Shown here: piece after piece, positions 20,655-30,650 of the stretch | Layout: each line of letters begins with the position of its first letter | Position numbering within the stretch: the stretch's first letter is position 1 | Assembly (NCBI GenBank): GCA_012960105.1 | Contig: DUBV01000039.1 | Location: 27,991 to 91,990 of the forward strand | Reading direction: 5' to 3' | Source: Thiotrichaceae bacterium | GTDB taxonomy: Bacteria > Pseudomonadota > Gammaproteobacteria > Eutrophobiales > Eutrophobiaceae | Length of the DNA: 64,000 nt | Notes under the pieces: model-generated | Told to the model about the DNA's origin: nothing | The model's database searches: none | The model's input: only the letters and a program-made list of their open reading frames with translations | Program-made: the position numbers and the translations under genes

Positions 20655-21666
20655 TATTATTTATTATAAAATCAAGAAATAAGCCAATGAAAACAGTCAT
20701 CCCAAACCAGTTATTGTTTAAAAAAGCTTTCATACATAGGTCAGGCTTTCTGTGCCATATCAAACTTAATTGATAAATAAAGAAACCTGAAGCAATAGTG
20801 AGACCAATAAAATAGCTTATTCCCAGTTGTGCCTGTCTCCCAAGCATTATTAGTGTTATTAATACCAATGTCTGAATTATAGCAATGATAACTCGATCAG
20901 CATCATCAAACAAAATTGCTGTTGATTTAATCCCTATTTTCAGATCATCTTCCCGATCAACCATAGCATACATAGTATCATAGACAACCGACCATAGAAC
21001 GTTGGCGATGAGTAATAGCCAGGCAATTTGAGGTACAGTGCCTGTCTGTGCTGCGAATGCCATAGGAATAGACCAACCAAAAGCTAGCCCCAGAAAAAAT
21101 TGAGGTAAATAGGTGTAACGTTTCATGAAAGGGTAAACACTGGCGAGGATTACAGCAACAAAAGCTAACTGTACTGTAAGAGGGTTCATCGTTAATACGA
21201 GTAATAACGCGATAAAAATTAAACTGCCGGCAACAATTAATGCTTCAATCGAAGAGACCTTGCCACTAGCTAGTGGACGGGTTTGTGTACGAGCAACATG
21301 CGCATCAAAACGTTGATCGGCAATATCATTTAGAACACATCCAGCAGAACGCATTAAAATAACGCCAAGGACAAAGACAATGAATACATCAACATTAGGA
21401 AATCCTTTTGCAGCTACCCATAAGCCCCAGAGTGTAGGCCATAACAATAAGAAAATACCAACAGGTCGATCCAACCTTATTAATAATGCATATTGCCCCA
21501 GTCGTTCACGAACAAAAGGCTCGTGGAGTTTATAAGCGCGTAATAAATTATGGTAAACAACAATACTAAATGTCTGTAATACACGAGTATAAGCAACCAT
21601 AACTACCCAGAACTTATGAGAAAGAATTTGTATTTTTTTTAAAGTAGATTTTAGTTTTTGTTGCAT
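20647..21666 (-). CDS. ubiA: 4-hydroxybenzoate polyprenyltransferase
   Basis: UbiA joins a polyprenyl chain to 4-hydroxybenzoate in ubiquinone synthesis at the inner membrane. The two Asp-rich motifs are visible as NDIADQRFDAHVARTQTRP and DREDDLKIGIKS, with about eight to nine membrane helices. At 339 residues it is about 45 longer than usual because of an N-terminal extension; conserved similarity starts near YALLIRLDRPVG. The internal Met23 is an alternative start. The ORF overlaps the end of ubiC by 16 bases and that of the peptidase by 8, so translation is probably coupled. Confidence 0.92.
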   Translation of the reverse strand: MQQKLKSTLKKIQILSHKFWVVMVAYTRVLQTFSIVVYHNLLRAYKLHEPFVRERLGQYALLIRLDRPVGIFLLLWPTLWGLWVAAKGFPNVDVFIVFVLGVILMRSAGCVLNDIADQRFDAHVARTQTRPLASGKVSSIEALIVAGSLIFIALLLVLTMNPLTVQLAFVAVILASVYPFMKRYTYLPQFFLGLAFGWSIPMAFAAQTGTVPQIAWLLLIANVLWSVVYDTMYAMVDREDDLKIGIKSTAILFDDADRVIIAIIQTLVLITLIMLGRQAQLGISYFIGLTIASGFFIYQLSLIWHRKPDLCMKAFLNNNWFGMTVFIGLFLDFIINNNV

Positions 21667-22208
21667 TCGAGTATCGCAGGCAAGAATATTTCAGTTACAA
21701 GTAAAGGTTGATGGTCGCTATAAAATAATGATTGTCTTCCCCATAATTCACTGGTGATGTTGGAGTCTTTAGTTGCCTTACTGTGAAGCTCGCAGTCGAT
21801 GGTAATTTTTGTATAACGCATGTCAGTACGATATGTCATCTCATCATTAAAGAGAATGTCACCTAATGGTGTTGTCCCTAACTCGGTCAATTTTTTATTT
21901 TTGCCTGAAAGTGTTTTTCCCGGGATGACTGTACGAGCATAGACTAATGTTTGTGTGTCACATTTTAATCGAGACTCTCTAAGGAATGTAATTTCATCAC
22001 TTGGTAAGGATAAAAATTCTATTTCATCTGATATAGGTGAGCACCATGATTCAGTGAGCAGTTCAATACTAAAATTGCCATCACAGCGTTCTTGAATAAA
22101 GCGCGTGAGTGAACCTTCTTGAAAAAGAAAATCAGATATTCGTTGATCAGTAATATCTAAACTAACGATTTCTTTTTTTTGCCAATTAAGTTTCAATTTC
22201 TTATCCAA
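21651..22208 (-). CDS. ubiC: chorismate lyase
   Basis: UbiC converts chorismate to 4-hydroxybenzoate and pyruvate, supplying UbiA, encoded just downstream. The 185-residue sequence has FLRESRLKCDTQTLVYARTVIP, the conserved active-site strand with its Arg, and the later LGTTPLGDILF segment. The start is a TTG at 22208, immediately after the recG stop codon; no Met occurs near the N-terminus, so coupled initiation from recG is likely. The order recG-ubiC-ubiA is on one strand. Confidence 0.88.
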   Translation of the reverse strand: MDKKLKLNWQKKEIVSLDITDQRISDFLFQEGSLTRFIQERCDGNFSIELLTESWCSPISDEIEFLSLPSDEITFLRESRLKCDTQTLVYARTVIPGKTLSGKNKKLTELGTTPLGDILFNDEMTYRTDMRYTKITIDCELHSKATKDSNITSELWGRQSLFYSDHQPLLVTEIFLPAILECNKN

Positions 22209-24305
22209 TTAAACATTACTGTATTCAATATTATTACCTAGCCATCGATGAATTAATAATTCTACCTTGTCAGGATTTTTTTCCACTAAGATTTTAGCTG
22301 TATTTTGAATTTCAGGTAGTAAGTATGCATCACGTATTAAATCAGCAACACGCATATCTGGCATGCCTGCTTGACGTGTTCCCAATACTTCGCCGGGCCC
22401 ACGTAATTCAAGGTCTTTTTCTGCTATATCAAAACCATCATTACTGACACGCATGATGTCGAGTCGTTGTTTAGCTAGGTCACTCAATGGTGATTGATAC
22501 ATTAAAACACAATCACTTTTAATTTCACCTCGACCAATGCGACCGCGTAATTGATGTAATTGTGACAGACCAAATCGTTCTGCATTATCAATGATCATTA
22601 AGCTTGCATTAGGCACATCGACACCGACTTCAATGACTGTTGTCGCAACCAAAAGATCAATTTTACCATCTTTAAAATCCTGCATGGTCGTTTCTTTTTC
22701 GTTAGATTTCATGCGACCATGTATTAGACCAACATTGATTGGGCTCAGTTTCTCTTTAAGAGTCTCTGCAGTTTCTATGGCTGTTTCACATTGCAACGTT
22801 TCTGATTCTTCGATTAAAGTACAGACCCAGTAAACTTGTCGCCCCTCAGCACAGATATGTTTAATTCTGTCTATTATGTCATCACGGCGCTCGTTCGAAA
22901 TAATACTGGTGCTAATTGCTTTTCTACCAGGTGGTAGCTCATCGATTACAGTATGGTCAAGATCGGCATAAGCTGTCATCGTCAACGTTCTTGGGATAGG
23001 TGTTGCCGTCATAATCAATTGATGAGGGTATAAATTATCCAGTTTTCCTTTTTCCAGTAATGAAAGCCGCTGATGAACACCAAAGCGATGTTGTTCATCA
23101 ATAACAATCAAGCCGAGATTTGCAAAATATACCGAATCTTGAAATAAAGCATGAGTGCCGATGGCAATAACAGGCGTTTTTTCCTGTAGTCGAGCTTCAG
23201 CTTCGGCACGCAAAGATTTCTTAAGTTTCCCGGTTAAAAACACAACATCAATATTAAGTGGTTCAAACCAGTGTAAAAAATTATTATAGTGTTGGGCGGA
23301 AAGTAATTCAGTTGGTGCCATAATAGCGACTTGATAACCGGCTTCAATTGCTTGCAAAGCCGCCATAGCAGCGACAACGGTTTTTCCTGAACCAACGTCA
23401 CCTTGTAACAGTCGCAACATTGCTTCTGTTTTATTTAGATCTGATGCTATTGTTTTATAGGCTCGTTGTTGTGCGTTGGTTAATTTAAAAGCTAATGCTT
23501 TTAAAAACTCAGGAACTAGCCGAATGCTTTTATTAAAAGCAGGAGATTGTTCTGCTCTGAATTCTTTACGTAACTCAAGCAAACTTAATTGATGCGCAAG
23601 TAGTTCTTCAAAAGCCAATCTTTGTTGTGATGCGTGTTTACCTTCGACTAAACTTTGAATGTCAGCATCAGGTGGTGGTCTATGGACATATGCCAGTGCA
23701 TCGGCCAGCGTCGGCAAGTGTAGTTTTGTTAATATGTCTTCAGGTAATAATTCAACCAGACTTTGTTTATCATGACTTAATGTTAGTAGAGCTTGTTCCG
23801 TTAACTTACGCAAGCGAGCTTGTTGCAAGCCTTCCGTACTTGGATAAACAGCAGTTAATTTTTCATCGAGCTCGTCATTTTGATGTTCTTTAAGTACTCG
23901 ATATTCAGGATGAACAATTTCCAGAGAACCTTGTCCATGACGTACTTGTCCGTAACAACGTATGGATAAGCCGCGTTGCAATCCTTTTTCCTGTGATTTG
24001 GAAAAATAAAAGAAGCGTAATACAACTGTGCCGCTACCATCACTGATCCTACATAGTAATGAACGACGTTTGCCAAAGCGTACTTGCGTTAGTTCTATCT
24101 CACCTTGAATATACGCATCGTGCCCCGGTCGTAATGTACCAATGGGCGAGATACGTGTTCGGTCAATATAGCGATAAGGTAAGTGAAATAGTAAGTCCTG
24201 AATTTTGGCTATGCTAATGCGTTCCAGTTTTTCTTGTAAGCGAGGGCCAACACCACTTAATACTGTGACTGGAGCAGAAAGAGAATGCTGGTTATTTAAT
24301 GTCAA
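22209..24305 (-). CDS. recG: ATP-dependent DNA helicase RecG
   Basis: RecG regresses stalled replication forks and processes Holliday junctions. The 698-residue protein has the N-terminal wedge/OB domain, helicase motif I LLQGDVGSGKTVVA, motif II VIDEQHRFGV, motif III TATPIPRT, and motif VI QLRGRIGRGE followed by the TRG region DMRVADLIRD. Length is normal. The start ATG lies about 50 bases beyond the ridA stop, and ubiC follows without a gap. Confidence 0.95.
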   Translation of the reverse strand: MTLNNQHSLSAPVTVLSGVGPRLQEKLERISIAKIQDLLFHLPYRYIDRTRISPIGTLRPGHDAYIQGEIELTQVRFGKRRSLLCRISDGSGTVVLRFFYFSKSQEKGLQRGLSIRCYGQVRHGQGSLEIVHPEYRVLKEHQNDELDEKLTAVYPSTEGLQQARLRKLTEQALLTLSHDKQSLVELLPEDILTKLHLPTLADALAYVHRPPPDADIQSLVEGKHASQQRLAFEELLAHQLSLLELRKEFRAEQSPAFNKSIRLVPEFLKALAFKLTNAQQRAYKTIASDLNKTEAMLRLLQGDVGSGKTVVAAMAALQAIEAGYQVAIMAPTELLSAQHYNNFLHWFEPLNIDVVFLTGKLKKSLRAEAEARLQEKTPVIAIGTHALFQDSVYFANLGLIVIDEQHRFGVHQRLSLLEKGKLDNLYPHQLIMTATPIPRTLTMTAYADLDHTVIDELPPGRKAISTSIISNERRDDIIDRIKHICAEGRQVYWVCTLIEESETLQCETAIETAETLKEKLSPINVGLIHGRMKSNEKETTMQDFKDGKIDLLVATTVIEVGVDVPNASLMIIDNAERFGLSQLHQLRGRIGRGEIKSDCVLMYQSPLSDLAKQRLDIMRVSNDGFDIAEKDLELRGPGEVLGTRQAGMPDMRVADLIRDAYLLPEIQNTAKILVEKNPDKVELLIHRWLGNNIEYSNV

Positions 24306-24352
24306 AGCAAAAGACTCTGAAAAATTATTTTGTAATGAAATCTAAATGATAT

Positions 24353-24733
24353 TTAAAGCGACATTATCGCATCCATTTCCACTAATGCACCTTTAGGTAA
24401 ACTGGCAACGCCCACAACTGCACGCGCCGGGTAGGGTTCAGAAAAATATTCAGCCATAATTTCATTAACCAAAGGGAAGTGTGATAAATCAGTTAGAAAA
24501 ATATTCAGTTTACTGATGTCTGCTAGAGAGCCTCCTGCTGCTTTTGTAACTGCAGTTAGGTTGTCAAATACCTGAGTAATCTGAGCACGCATGTCACCTT
24601 CAATTAATTCCATCGTTTCAGGTACTAAAGGTATTTGTCCTGAAAGATAAACGGTGTCGCCAACTTTTACAGCTTGTGAATAGGTGCCGATAGCTTGTGG
24701 TGCATCCGTAGTTGATATAATTTCTCTCGACAT
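24353..24733 (-). CDS. ridA: reactive intermediate deaminase RidA
   Basis: RidA hydrolyses reactive enamine/imine intermediates released by PLP enzymes, protecting other enzymes from damage. Starting from the ATG at 24733, preceded by aagagga, gives 126 residues, the usual length; the track ORF adds 22 residues that overlap spoT. Family signatures are [23 protein letters not shown], the catalytic Arg in [23 protein letters not shown], and the trimer-forming strands. It directly follows spoT, a common arrangement. Confidence 0.94.
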   Translation of the reverse strand: MSREIISTTDAPQAIGTYSQAVKVGDTVYLSGQIPLVPETMELIEGDMRAQITQVFDNLTAVTKAAGGSLADISKLNIFLTDLSHFPLVNEIMAEYFSEPYPARAVVGVASLPKGALVEMDAIMSL

Positions 24734-24773
24734 TATTTCTGTCCTCTTATTTAATAGTGAGTGTTGCTTATGT

Positions 24774-26921
24774 TTAAGACCGCGTAATCTGGGAGACACT
24801 TTTAAGTGTTCTAACTTTTCGCATTACGTTAGCTAAGTGAACGCGACTTTGTACTTCAATAATAAATCTTAACGATGTGTATCTATCATCTCGATCTTTC
24901 ATTTCTACATTGATGATATTCGCGCCGGCATCGGCAATCGTGGTTGAGACGATGGCAAGCACTCCACGTTGATTGCTCGTATTCATACGAATTTTTACTG
25001 AGAATTCACGTTCAATATCTGCTTCCCAGTCTACATGTATCCATTTCTCTTGATGGTTTTGGTATCCGGTAATATTTTTACAGCTTTGTCGATGTACAAC
25101 AATACCTCGACCTGAAGTAATAAAACCATGAATCGGATCACCAGGTATTGGATAACAGCACTTTGGAAAACTAACGACCATACCTTCAGTCCCTTTAATA
25201 GATAGCGGGGTAGTTTCATTAATAGGAATGGTCTTATTTTCTTGTTTGGTTAATTTCTCAAACGCGACTAATTGTCTTGCAATCAACGGAGCGAATTTAT
25301 TACCGAGTCCTATTTCCTGGAATAATTCATCTTCACTTCCAATTTTATTTTCAGAAAATAAATATTGCATATCTGTTTCACTCATATCTTGATAAGTGTA
25401 TGCGAAAGGTTCGAGTTCACGATTCAATAATCGTTTTCCTAAAGCTATAGCTTCACTTTTTTGCAGGTTCTTCAGGAAGTATCTAATTTGTGTGCGTGCT
25501 TTTGCGGTAACGACAAAATTTAACCATGCTGGATCAGGTCGGCCACTGGTGGCCGTAATAATCTCGACCGTTTGACCACTTGCCAACTGCGTACCGAGAG
25601 GAAATAGTTTTCTGTTAATTCGGGTTCCAACACAACTATTTCCTATATCAGTATGAATGGCATAGGCGAAATCAACTGCCGTAGCGCCGTTCGGCAACTC
25701 CATTATTTTTCCTTTGGGAGTAAAGATGTAAATATCATCTGGAAACAAATCAATTTTTACATTCTCAAAAAACTCTTCTGGGTTACCTGCAGTTTGATTC
25801 ATTTCAACAATGTTGCGTAGCCATTCTCTGGCGCGACGATGTGCGCCACTACGATTGTTACTGCGGCGAATAACATTTTTTGATTTTCCTTCTGCCTTAT
25901 AAAGCCAATGCGCGGCAATGCCGGCTTCAGCAACATCATCTATTTCCTTGGTGCGAATTTGAATTTCTATAGGAACACCATAAGGACCAAACAAAACAGT
26001 GTGTAGAGATTGGTAACCATTGGCTTTGGGGATGGCAATATAGTCTTTAAATTTTCCTGGCACGGGTTTATACAAATTATGTACTGTACCTATGGTGCGA
26101 TAACAAGTGTCGACATTATCGACCATGATACGAAAAGCATATACATCGTAAACTTCAGAGAATGACAAATGTTGCTCACGCATTTTCATATAAATGCCGT
26201 AAAGATGTTTCTCTCTTCCACGAATTTGTCCGGGAATTTTTTCCTGGCGCATACGACGTTTTAAGGCCGTGCGAATTTTTGTAATGACTTCTTTTCGATG
26301 ACCGCGAGCCTTATTTATTTGCTCATTCAAAATTCGGTAACGTAAAGGATATAGGATCGCAAAACCCAGTTCTTCTAATTCCAGACGTATAGTATTAACA
26401 CCAAGTCGTAGCGCGATAGGGGCATAAACTTCGAGTGTCTCGCGAGCAATGCGCCGACGTTTTTCAGGCTTGAGCGCTTCAAGTGTGCGCATGTTATGCA
26501 GGCGGTCAGCTAACTTGACGAGAATGACTCGAATATCATTACTCATGGCCATTAGCATTTTGCGGAAATTATGCGCTTGCGCTTCAGCAAAACTTTCAAA
26601 TTCAACTTTATCCAGTTTACTAACACCATCAACTAGTTCGGCTACACCTTTACCAAATTTTCGACTTATTTGAGTTTTAGCTGTTGGTGTATCTTCAATA
26701 ACGTCATGTAGTATGGCGGCTATTAATGTTTGATGATCCATGTGCATCTCGCCAAGAATGTAGGCTACTTCGAGAGGGTGATGAATATAGGGCTCACCAC
26801 TTTTACGTTTTTGTCCTTCATGCGCTTTGGCACTGAAATGATAGGCGCGTTGCACTTTCTCAACCTGATCTGCTTGCAGGTAAGTGCCGATAAGTTTACT
26901 TAGGTCGTTAATCGTTAACAC
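24774..26921 (-). CDS. spoT: bifunctional (p)ppGpp synthetase/hydrolase
   Basis: The 715-residue protein makes and degrades the alarmone (p)ppGpp. The N-terminal HD hydrolase site [10 protein letters not shown] (His72, Asp73) is intact, so hydrolysis is expected. The synthetase region contains [29 protein letters not shown]-type sequence around residue 290-310, followed by TGS ([27 protein letters not shown]) and a C-terminal ACT domain ([29 protein letters not shown]). No separate RelA is in the window. In many genomes spoT follows gmk-rpoZ, as here, with a palindromic element inserted between rpoZ and spoT. Confidence 0.95.
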   Translation of the reverse strand: MLTINDLSKLIGTYLQADQVEKVQRAYHFSAKAHEGQKRKSGEPYIHHPLEVAYILGEMHMDHQTLIAAILHDVIEDTPTAKTQISRKFGKGVAELVDGVSKLDKVEFESFAEAQAHNFRKMLMAMSNDIRVILVKLADRLHNMRTLEALKPEKRRRIARETLEVYAPIALRLGVNTIRLELEELGFAILYPLRYRILNEQINKARGHRKEVITKIRTALKRRMRQEKIPGQIRGREKHLYGIYMKMREQHLSFSEVYDVYAFRIMVDNVDTCYRTIGTVHNLYKPVPGKFKDYIAIPKANGYQSLHTVLFGPYGVPIEIQIRTKEIDDVAEAGIAAHWLYKAEGKSKNVIRRSNNRSGAHRRAREWLRNIVEMNQTAGNPEEFFENVKIDLFPDDIYIFTPKGKIMELPNGATAVDFAYAIHTDIGNSCVGTRINRKLFPLGTQLASGQTVEIITATSGRPDPAWLNFVVTAKARTQIRYFLKNLQKSEAIALGKRLLNRELEPFAYTYQDMSETDMQYLFSENKIGSEDELFQEIGLGNKFAPLIARQLVAFEKLTKQENKTIPINETTPLSIKGTEGMVVSFPKCCYPIPGDPIHGFITSGRGIVVHRQSCKNITGYQNHQEKWIHVDWEADIEREFSVKIRMNTSNQRGVLAIVSTTIADAGANIINVEMKDRDDRYTSLRFIIEVQSRVHLANVMRKVRTLKSVSQITRS

Positions 26922-26972
26922 AGAGTCAATTCAGTTATAGTCTAATTGTTAGTTGTTACTTAATTGTATGAT

Positions 26973-27178
26973 ATACCCAAGTTACTTCAAAATGCAGATT
27001 CAGAGTTCATGCAAGAAGTCAGAGTAAGGCACAACGTGCAGGAAATGGCATTCCATTTTCAAACGTTGTAACGCAGCACTGGCTTCTTGCATGAACTCCC
27101 ATCGGGCAGGTTACAAATTTCATGTATTTGGACAATTGAAACCCAGCTGAATCCTGTATTTTGAGGTAACTTGGGTAT
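26973..27178. mobile_element. MITE-like palindromic element
   Basis: The 206-base element has terminal inverted repeats ATACCCAAGTTACTTCAAAA and, reading inward on the other strand, ATACCCAAGTTACCTCAAAA. A second nested pair, gagttcatgcaagaagtcag and ctggcttcttgcatgaactc, and a third (acaacgt/acgttgt) bring nearly the whole element into one long imperfect hairpin. It has no ORF. Such non-autonomous palindromic elements are moved by a transposase encoded elsewhere. It lies between rpoZ and spoT, where it may affect their co-transcription. Confidence 0.85.
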
Positions 27179-27281
27179 TTAACAGCACAAAACATAAAGA
27201 CGCATGCTGCGCCCTTATGTTTTATAGAATGGTTTAAATTAAGCCAGAAGAGGGCTTAATGACCTTGTTTAATTTGCTGGC

Positions 27282-27554
27282 TTACTCTGCAGGGGTAGCA
27301 GGAGTAGGTATAGCAAAATCAGCTTCTGTGAATTCTTCTTCCTCATCAAACTGATTTATTTTATCGATGTTTTCGTTATTCACTAGATTTTCTGCAATTT
27401 CACGTAATGCAATTACAGTAGGCTTATCCTGATTAGCAGGAACTAAAGGCTCTGCACCCATTGCAATCTGACGAGCACGTTTACTTGCCAACATAACCAG
27501 ATCATAGCGGTTATCAACATTTTCCAAACAATCTTCAACGGTTAATCTGGCCAT
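27282..27554 (-). CDS. rpoZ: RNA polymerase omega subunit
   Basis: Starting at the ATG at 27554 gives 90 residues, standard for omega; the ORF track adds 21 unlikely residues. [30 protein letters not shown] is the invariant N-terminal block that clasps the beta' subunit, followed by [10 protein letters not shown]. The acidic tail is variable in the family. It follows gmk after a gap of 86 bases and precedes spoT, the usual gammaproteobacterial order. Confidence 0.96.
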   Translation of the reverse strand: MARLTVEDCLENVDNRYDLVMLASKRARQIAMGAEPLVPANQDKPTVIALREIAENLVNNENIDKINQFDEEEEFTEADFAIPTPATPAE

Positions 27555-27640
27555 GATGTTCCTCATTCCTAAATTTTTAGAGTAATATTCGCCGGTTAAA
27601 AAATGACCGGTTTTCAAAGTGGAGCGCTATTCTACTGAAT

Positions 27641-28270
27641 TCAATCCTTTTGCGCCATAATTTGACCAACAAAATCATCATAAAAAGCTGATTGGCGACA
27701 ACTTCCAAGGTTGGTGGCTGCAATAATCGTCTTGATCTCACTTAAAGCCTGTTCAAAATCATCATTTATGACGATGTAATCAAATTCTTTGTAATGCGAT
27801 ATTTCTTCACGAGCAGCATTCATCCTATGATCAATGATTTCCTGCTCATCATTCTGACGACCGACCAGTCTTTTGCGTAGCGTATGATAGTCGGGTGGCA
27901 GAATAAAAATACCAACGCTATTACGTAATTGTGATTTAACCTGTTGCGCACCTTGCCAGTCTATTTCAAGTATAAAATTTCTACCGGTGAGCATTTCTTT
28001 ATCAACCCAGCTTTTGGAAGTGCCATAGTAATTATCAAACACTTTGGCATATTCAAGAAAGTGATTTTTATTAATGAGTTCCTTAAACTCATTTTCATCG
28101 ACGAAGAAGTAAGCTTCTCCCTCTTTTTCATCAGCTCGGGGTTTACGCGTCGTATAAGAGATTGAAACATCAAGATTATCAACTTTAGAAATTAATGATT
28201 TTATTAATGATGTCTTACCCGCACCTGAAGGCGCAGCAATGATAAACAAAGTTCCGCTTTTATTATTCAT
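27641..28270 (-). CDS. gmk: guanylate kinase
   Basis: The enzyme phosphorylates GMP to GDP with ATP. The P-loop AAPSGAGKTSLIKSL is at residue 13, the GMP-binding stretch SYTTRKPRADEKEGEAYFFV follows, and ILEIDWQGAQQVK contains the Walker-B-like strand. At 209 residues the length is normal. The yicC gene lies 15 bases upstream and rpoZ follows, so the three are probably transcribed together. Confidence 0.96.
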   Translation of the reverse strand: MNNKSGTLFIIAAPSGAGKTSLIKSLISKVDNLDVSISYTTRKPRADEKEGEAYFFVDENEFKELINKNHFLEYAKVFDNYYGTSKSWVDKEMLTGRNFILEIDWQGAQQVKSQLRNSVGIFILPPDYHTLRKRLVGRQNDEQEIIDHRMNAAREEISHYKEFDYIVINDDFEQALSEIKTIIAATNLGSCRQSAFYDDFVGQIMAQKD

Positions 28271-28285
28271 AATAAATATACTAAA

Positions 28286-29152
28286 TTATTCTATATTCTG
28301 GATTTGTTCACGCATCTGCTCGATCAACACTTTCAGATCGACTGACGAGTTAGTTGTATCCATGTGAGCCGACTTAGAACCTAAGGTATTAGATTCACGA
28401 TTCATTTCCTGCATCAAAAAGTCCAATCGTCGTCCTACGGGTCCTTTTTGATCAAGAACTCTGGTAACTTCATCGATATGCGCATCCAGACGATCCATTT
28501 CTTCTGCTACATCCATTTTTTGAGTTAGCAGCAGCAATTCCTGTTCCAAACGGTCTTTATTAAAATCTTCGCTGAGTTCCTGAGCGCGCAACATGAGTTT
28601 TTTGCGGATGTTATCAAGTATTGAGGGCATTAATTCGCGAACATTGGCGACGATTTCTTTAGTCGTGATACAGCGTTCAAGTACCATGGCATTGATTTTC
28701 TCACCTTCGCGTTGACGAGTTGCTATGGCAACATCAAGAGTTTGGTCAATTAATTCGAGTAATGGGCCGCTGATTTTTTCAGGGTCGGTGACATCTTTAT
28801 CTAATACCCCAGGCCAGCGTAGTAATTCCAAAGGATTTAAAGGAGAAGGCTCTTTCATTAGTGAGCTTGTTTTCTCAGCCGTTTCTATGACCTTAGTTAA
28901 TAAATCCTGATTGATAGGTAAGGAGTCACCAGAGGTCTCACCCTGGGCAAAACGAATATTACAATCGACTTTACCGCGTTTTAGTTTACTGGAAATAAGC
29001 TCGCGAATTTTTGACTCAAGAAAACGCACTTCTTCTGGCAGACGCAAAGACATCTCCAGATAACGATGATTGACCGTACGAATTTCGCATGAAGCCTCGC
29101 CCCAATCTCCCGACCGTTCTGTTCTACCGTATGAGGTCATGCTCTTAATCAT
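28286..29152 (-). CDS. yicC: YicC family endoribonuclease-like protein
   Basis: The 288-residue protein opens MIKSMTSYGRTE and contains EIRTVNHRYLEMSLRLPEE, both hallmarks of the YicC family, and ends with the conserved DUF1732 region EEMDRLDAHIDEV and GRRLDFLMQEMNRESNTLGSK. In E. coli, YicC has been linked to RNase activity and small-RNA turnover; the role here is by family only. It starts the yicC-gmk-rpoZ-spoT group and is divergent from rph. Confidence 0.93.
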   Translation of the reverse strand: MIKSMTSYGRTERSGDWGEASCEIRTVNHRYLEMSLRLPEEVRFLESKIRELISSKLKRGKVDCNIRFAQGETSGDSLPINQDLLTKVIETAEKTSSLMKEPSPLNPLELLRWPGVLDKDVTDPEKISGPLLELIDQTLDVAIATRQREGEKINAMVLERCITTKEIVANVRELMPSILDNIRKKLMLRAQELSEDFNKDRLEQELLLLTQKMDVAEEMDRLDAHIDEVTRVLDQKGPVGRRLDFLMQEMNRESNTLGSKSAHMDTTNSSVDLKVLIEQMREQIQNIE

Positions 29153-29267
29153 TTTGTATCCTTAAATTTATTGTTATTTTGCTAATAGTAACGTTTCATT
29201 AGTATATGGGAAATACATAGATAGATATTATCGTTATAATGCGGCACTTTTTACCTAGGAGACACCT

Positions 29268-29984
29268 ATGCGCCCAAGTGGACGTTCACCGGATCAACTC
29301 AGAGCCGTCACAATAACCAGAAATTTTACCTGTCATGCTGAAGGTTCCGTATTGATAGAGTTTGGAAATACCAAAGTCATTTGTACTGCCAGCTTTGATT
29401 CAGGTGTGCCCGGATTTCTCCGTGGTAAAGGTACCGGTTGGGTCACAGCTGAATACGGTATGTTGCCGCGTTCTACTGGTTCACGTATGCGCCGCGAAGC
29501 AAACCAGGGAAAACAAGGTGGCCGTACTTTAGAAATTCAACGTTTAATTGGACGCTCATTGCGTGCAATTGTCGATATGGATGCGCTTGGTGAAAATACT
29601 ATAGTAATAGATTGTGATGTTATTCAAGCTGACGGTGGTACGCGTACAGCTTCAATTACCGGTGCTTATGTCGCATTAGTTGATGCGATTAATCATGCGA
29701 AAGAAAAAGGCTTAATTGATACTGATCCACTTAAGGGCATGATCGCCTCTATTTCTGTCGGTATTTATGATGGTACTCCGGTTCTGGATCTGGATTACCC
29801 AGAAGACTCTAATGCCGAAACCGATATGAATGTTGTTATGAATGATGAAGGTAAATTCATAGAAGTGCAGGGTACTGCCGAAGGCCATGCATTTTCTTCT
29901 GAAGAATTAAACAGCATGTTAAATCTGGCAAAGAAAGGTATTACCGAATTGTTTGATCATCAACGTGATGCCCTTGGTTCATGA
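29268..29984 (+). CDS. rph: ribonuclease PH
   Basis: RNase PH trims tRNA 3' ends by phosphorolysis. The 238-residue sequence begins [12 protein letters not shown] and carries [21 protein letters not shown], the phosphate-site arginine block [17 protein letters not shown], and [20 protein letters not shown]. Length is normal. A good ribosome-binding site (taggaga) precedes the ATG. It is divergent from yicC and followed by rdgB at 38 bases, a common pair. Confidence 0.96.
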   Translation: MRPSGRSPDQLRAVTITRNFTCHAEGSVLIEFGNTKVICTASFDSGVPGFLRGKGTGWVTAEYGMLPRSTGSRMRREANQGKQGGRTLEIQRLIGRSLRAIVDMDALGENTIVIDCDVIQADGGTRTASITGAYVALVDAINHAKEKGLIDTDPLKGMIASISVGIYDGTPVLDLDYPEDSNAETDMNVVMNDEGKFIEVQGTAEGHAFSSEELNSMLNLAKKGITELFDHQRDALGS

Positions 29985-30022
29985 AGAATCAATCGTAGGC
30001 AATCAGTCATAAGTAATAAAAC

Positions 30023-30619
30023 GTGACAGAAAAACAAACCATTGTTTTAGCAAGCAACAATCCCGGCAAGGCAAAAGAAATAAATGCCTTGTTAAAGGAT
30101 TCGACATTCAATGTTATCTCGCAATCAGAATTTAATGTTGAAGAAGTCGAAGAGACTGGACTAACGTTTATCGAGAACGCATTAATAAAAGCACGTAATG
30201 CGGCGACATATACAGACCATCCGGTTATTGCAGATGATTCCGGTATCGAAGTGCCTGCCCTAAAAGGCAGGCCCGGTATTTATTCCGCACGCTATGCCGG
30301 TGTTGGTGCCAGTGATGAAGATAATCTCAACAAACTCATCGAAGATATAAAACCATTAAGTGAAGCAGATCGTATGGCGCGATTTGTATGCGTTATGGTG
30401 TATTTAGAACATGCGGAAGATCCAACGCCTATCATCGCGCAAGGATTTTGGAATGGTGTAGTGATTACTGAACCGCGTGGTGAAAGTGGTTTTGGTTATG
30501 ATCCGATGTTTTACGTACCAACACATTATTGTGTTTCTGCTGAATTATCGCCAGAGATAAAAAATAAATTAAGTCATCGTGGACTAGCGTTACAGCAATT
30601 ACTTCAGCAGTTAAAATAA
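30023..30619 (+). CDS. rdgB: XTP/dITP diphosphatase (RdgB/HAM1)
   Basis: RdgB removes non-canonical purine nucleotides (dITP, XTP) from the pool. The N-terminal LASNNPGKAKEINALL, the catalytic ADDSGIEVPALKGRPGIYSARYAG, and the substrate-binding GESGFGYDPMFYVP and LSHRGLALQQL are all seen. It is 198 residues and begins with GTG at 30023. hemW follows 31 bases later in the same direction. Confidence 0.95.
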   Translation: MTEKQTIVLASNNPGKAKEINALLKDSTFNVISQSEFNVEEVEETGLTFIENALIKARNAATYTDHPVIADDSGIEVPALKGRPGIYSARYAGVGASDEDNLNKLIEDIKPLSEADRMARFVCVMVYLEHAEDPTPIIAQGFWNGVVITEPRGESGFGYDPMFYVPTHYCVSAELSPEIKNKLSHRGLALQQLLQQLK

Positions 30620-30650
30620 TCATTCAACAACGGCTATACTGCTGCGCAAA

